Shown in pieces: positions 63,302-64,000 of a stretch of 64,000 bases of DNA. The notes under the pieces are model-generated. The model had not been told where the DNA came from and did not search any database. It saw only the letters and a program-made list of their open reading frames with translations. The translations under genes were made by a program, and so were the position numbers. The DNA comes from Stratiolaelaps scimitus (taxonomy: Eukaryota; Arthropoda; Arachnida; Mesostigmata; Laelapidae). The stretch lies in contig JABWDB010000011.1 of assembly GCA_019614645.1 (NCBI GenBank), positions 682,001 to 746,000 on the forward strand, written 5' to 3'. The stretch's first letter is position 1, and each line of letters starts with the position of its first letter.

Positions 63302-63453
63302 ATGACAGTATTTTGGGCCAATACACCAGTGTGCAAAGGTCCTGCTTGTCCAACCGGGACATTTGCACACTGTCAACGTGGTGCAACAGCAATTCAAATC
63401 GAACCCTATCGAAAGCTGAAGAAGAAACCGAGTGTCAACGAGGCATCTTCGAG
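63302..63453 (+). CDS. Putative exon, unrecognised, Cys-containing
   Basis: An ATG opens MTVFWANTPVCKGPACPTGT, then FAHCQRGATAIQIEPYRKLK and a basic KKPSVNEASS end at the donor GAG|gtataa. Four cysteines are regularly placed. The frame continues upstream through a TA tract (read as Ile-Tyr) to 63134, which would be unusual in a protein. A minus-strand Cys-rich reading over the same bases is an alternative. Not recognised. Confidence 0.3.
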
Positions 63454-64000
63454 GTATAAAGAGTTCTTGTTCCAATGTAGCTTGTGGAGCACTCTCTCCC
63501 TATCCCTCTTGTTAAAGGGTCTATATAGGTTTTTTATTAGTTGCTTAGTTAGGTGTGTATCGATGCGTGTCTGTGTGTGATGTTTTATCAGCCGGCGTGC
63601 GTTCGCTCGACGGCACCATTCAACAAGGGCCATCGTGGCGATCCTATGAGCCATACACCATCATCCGTCCACCATCAATCGACTAGAGGGAGTCACCCTC
63701 ACTGACGGACTCGTAACCGCTCGTGGCCGGGTGCCGCCGAAGTTGCCGGTTGACAGAAGCCTCGTCGGCAGGGCGTCCGTTGGTGTGCAGACACGTGAGA
63801 GCTCAATATGGAAAAAGAGTGCGCGCGCCCGCGGTGGGCGCACGAAGAGGAATAGACGGCAAAGCGGACCCACAGGAAGCAGCGATGAAAGAGTCTGGAT
63901 CAGAGGAGACCGCACGCAGGAAAGTTGGAGATAGAGATATATATATATATATATATAGAGATAGATATATATATATATATACTCACGAACTTACAAACAC
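63454..64000. other. Window end, no gene seen
   Basis: Mixed sequence ending in TA tracts at 63936-63980; no supported exon. Confidence 0.4.

Noticed and set aside
1..64000. CRISPR arrays, bacterial operons, rRNA genes or viral proteins
   Set aside because: None of these patterns was seen on either strand.

Overview
The window looks like nuclear DNA of an invertebrate animal, most likely an arthropod; a chelicerate (mite or tick) is a guess only. Reasons: spliced genes with GT-AG introns, no prokaryotic operon structure, very many (TA)n, (GA)n and (TTG/CTG)n microsatellites, tRNA-derived SINE-like repeats, and two genes whose proteins are recognisably animal. All calls come from reading the sequence; no search or gene predictor was run.

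Layout. (1) 322-3785, minus strand: a complete ARPC4 gene (Arp2/3 complex subunit 4). Six coding exons give a 168-residue protein; the first and last each carry only 6 coding bases. (2) 3786-10969: no gene seen; it holds a SINE-like copy and many microsatellites. (3) 10970-15553, minus strand: six exons of a Homer scaffold gene, with an EVH1 domain, a Gly/Ser/Pro linker and a coiled coil. (4) Two candidate 5' ends exist for Homer. One is an ATG-initiated 545-base exon at 16694-17238 that joins exon 2 in frame and would add a 181-residue Ser-rich N-terminus. The other is a 5-base coding exon (ATGGG, then a consensus donor) at 55650-55654, which restores the family's MGEQP start but implies a 40-kb first intron. 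(5) 17.3-55.6 kb would then be Homer intron. It is repeat-rich and holds several exon-like open segments whose genes I do not recognise; the best are minus-strand 19814-20044 and 25924-26566. (6) 55.7-64 kb: GC-rich, low-complexity DNA, then a segment at 63.1-63.45 kb that is open on both strands.

ARPC4 acts in branched actin assembly. Homer links synaptic or calcium-signalling membrane proteins to the cortex and actin. Both are on the minus strand, but nothing in the sequence shows joint regulation. Most of the window is non-coding, and long open frames in its GC-rich parts should be treated as weak evidence.
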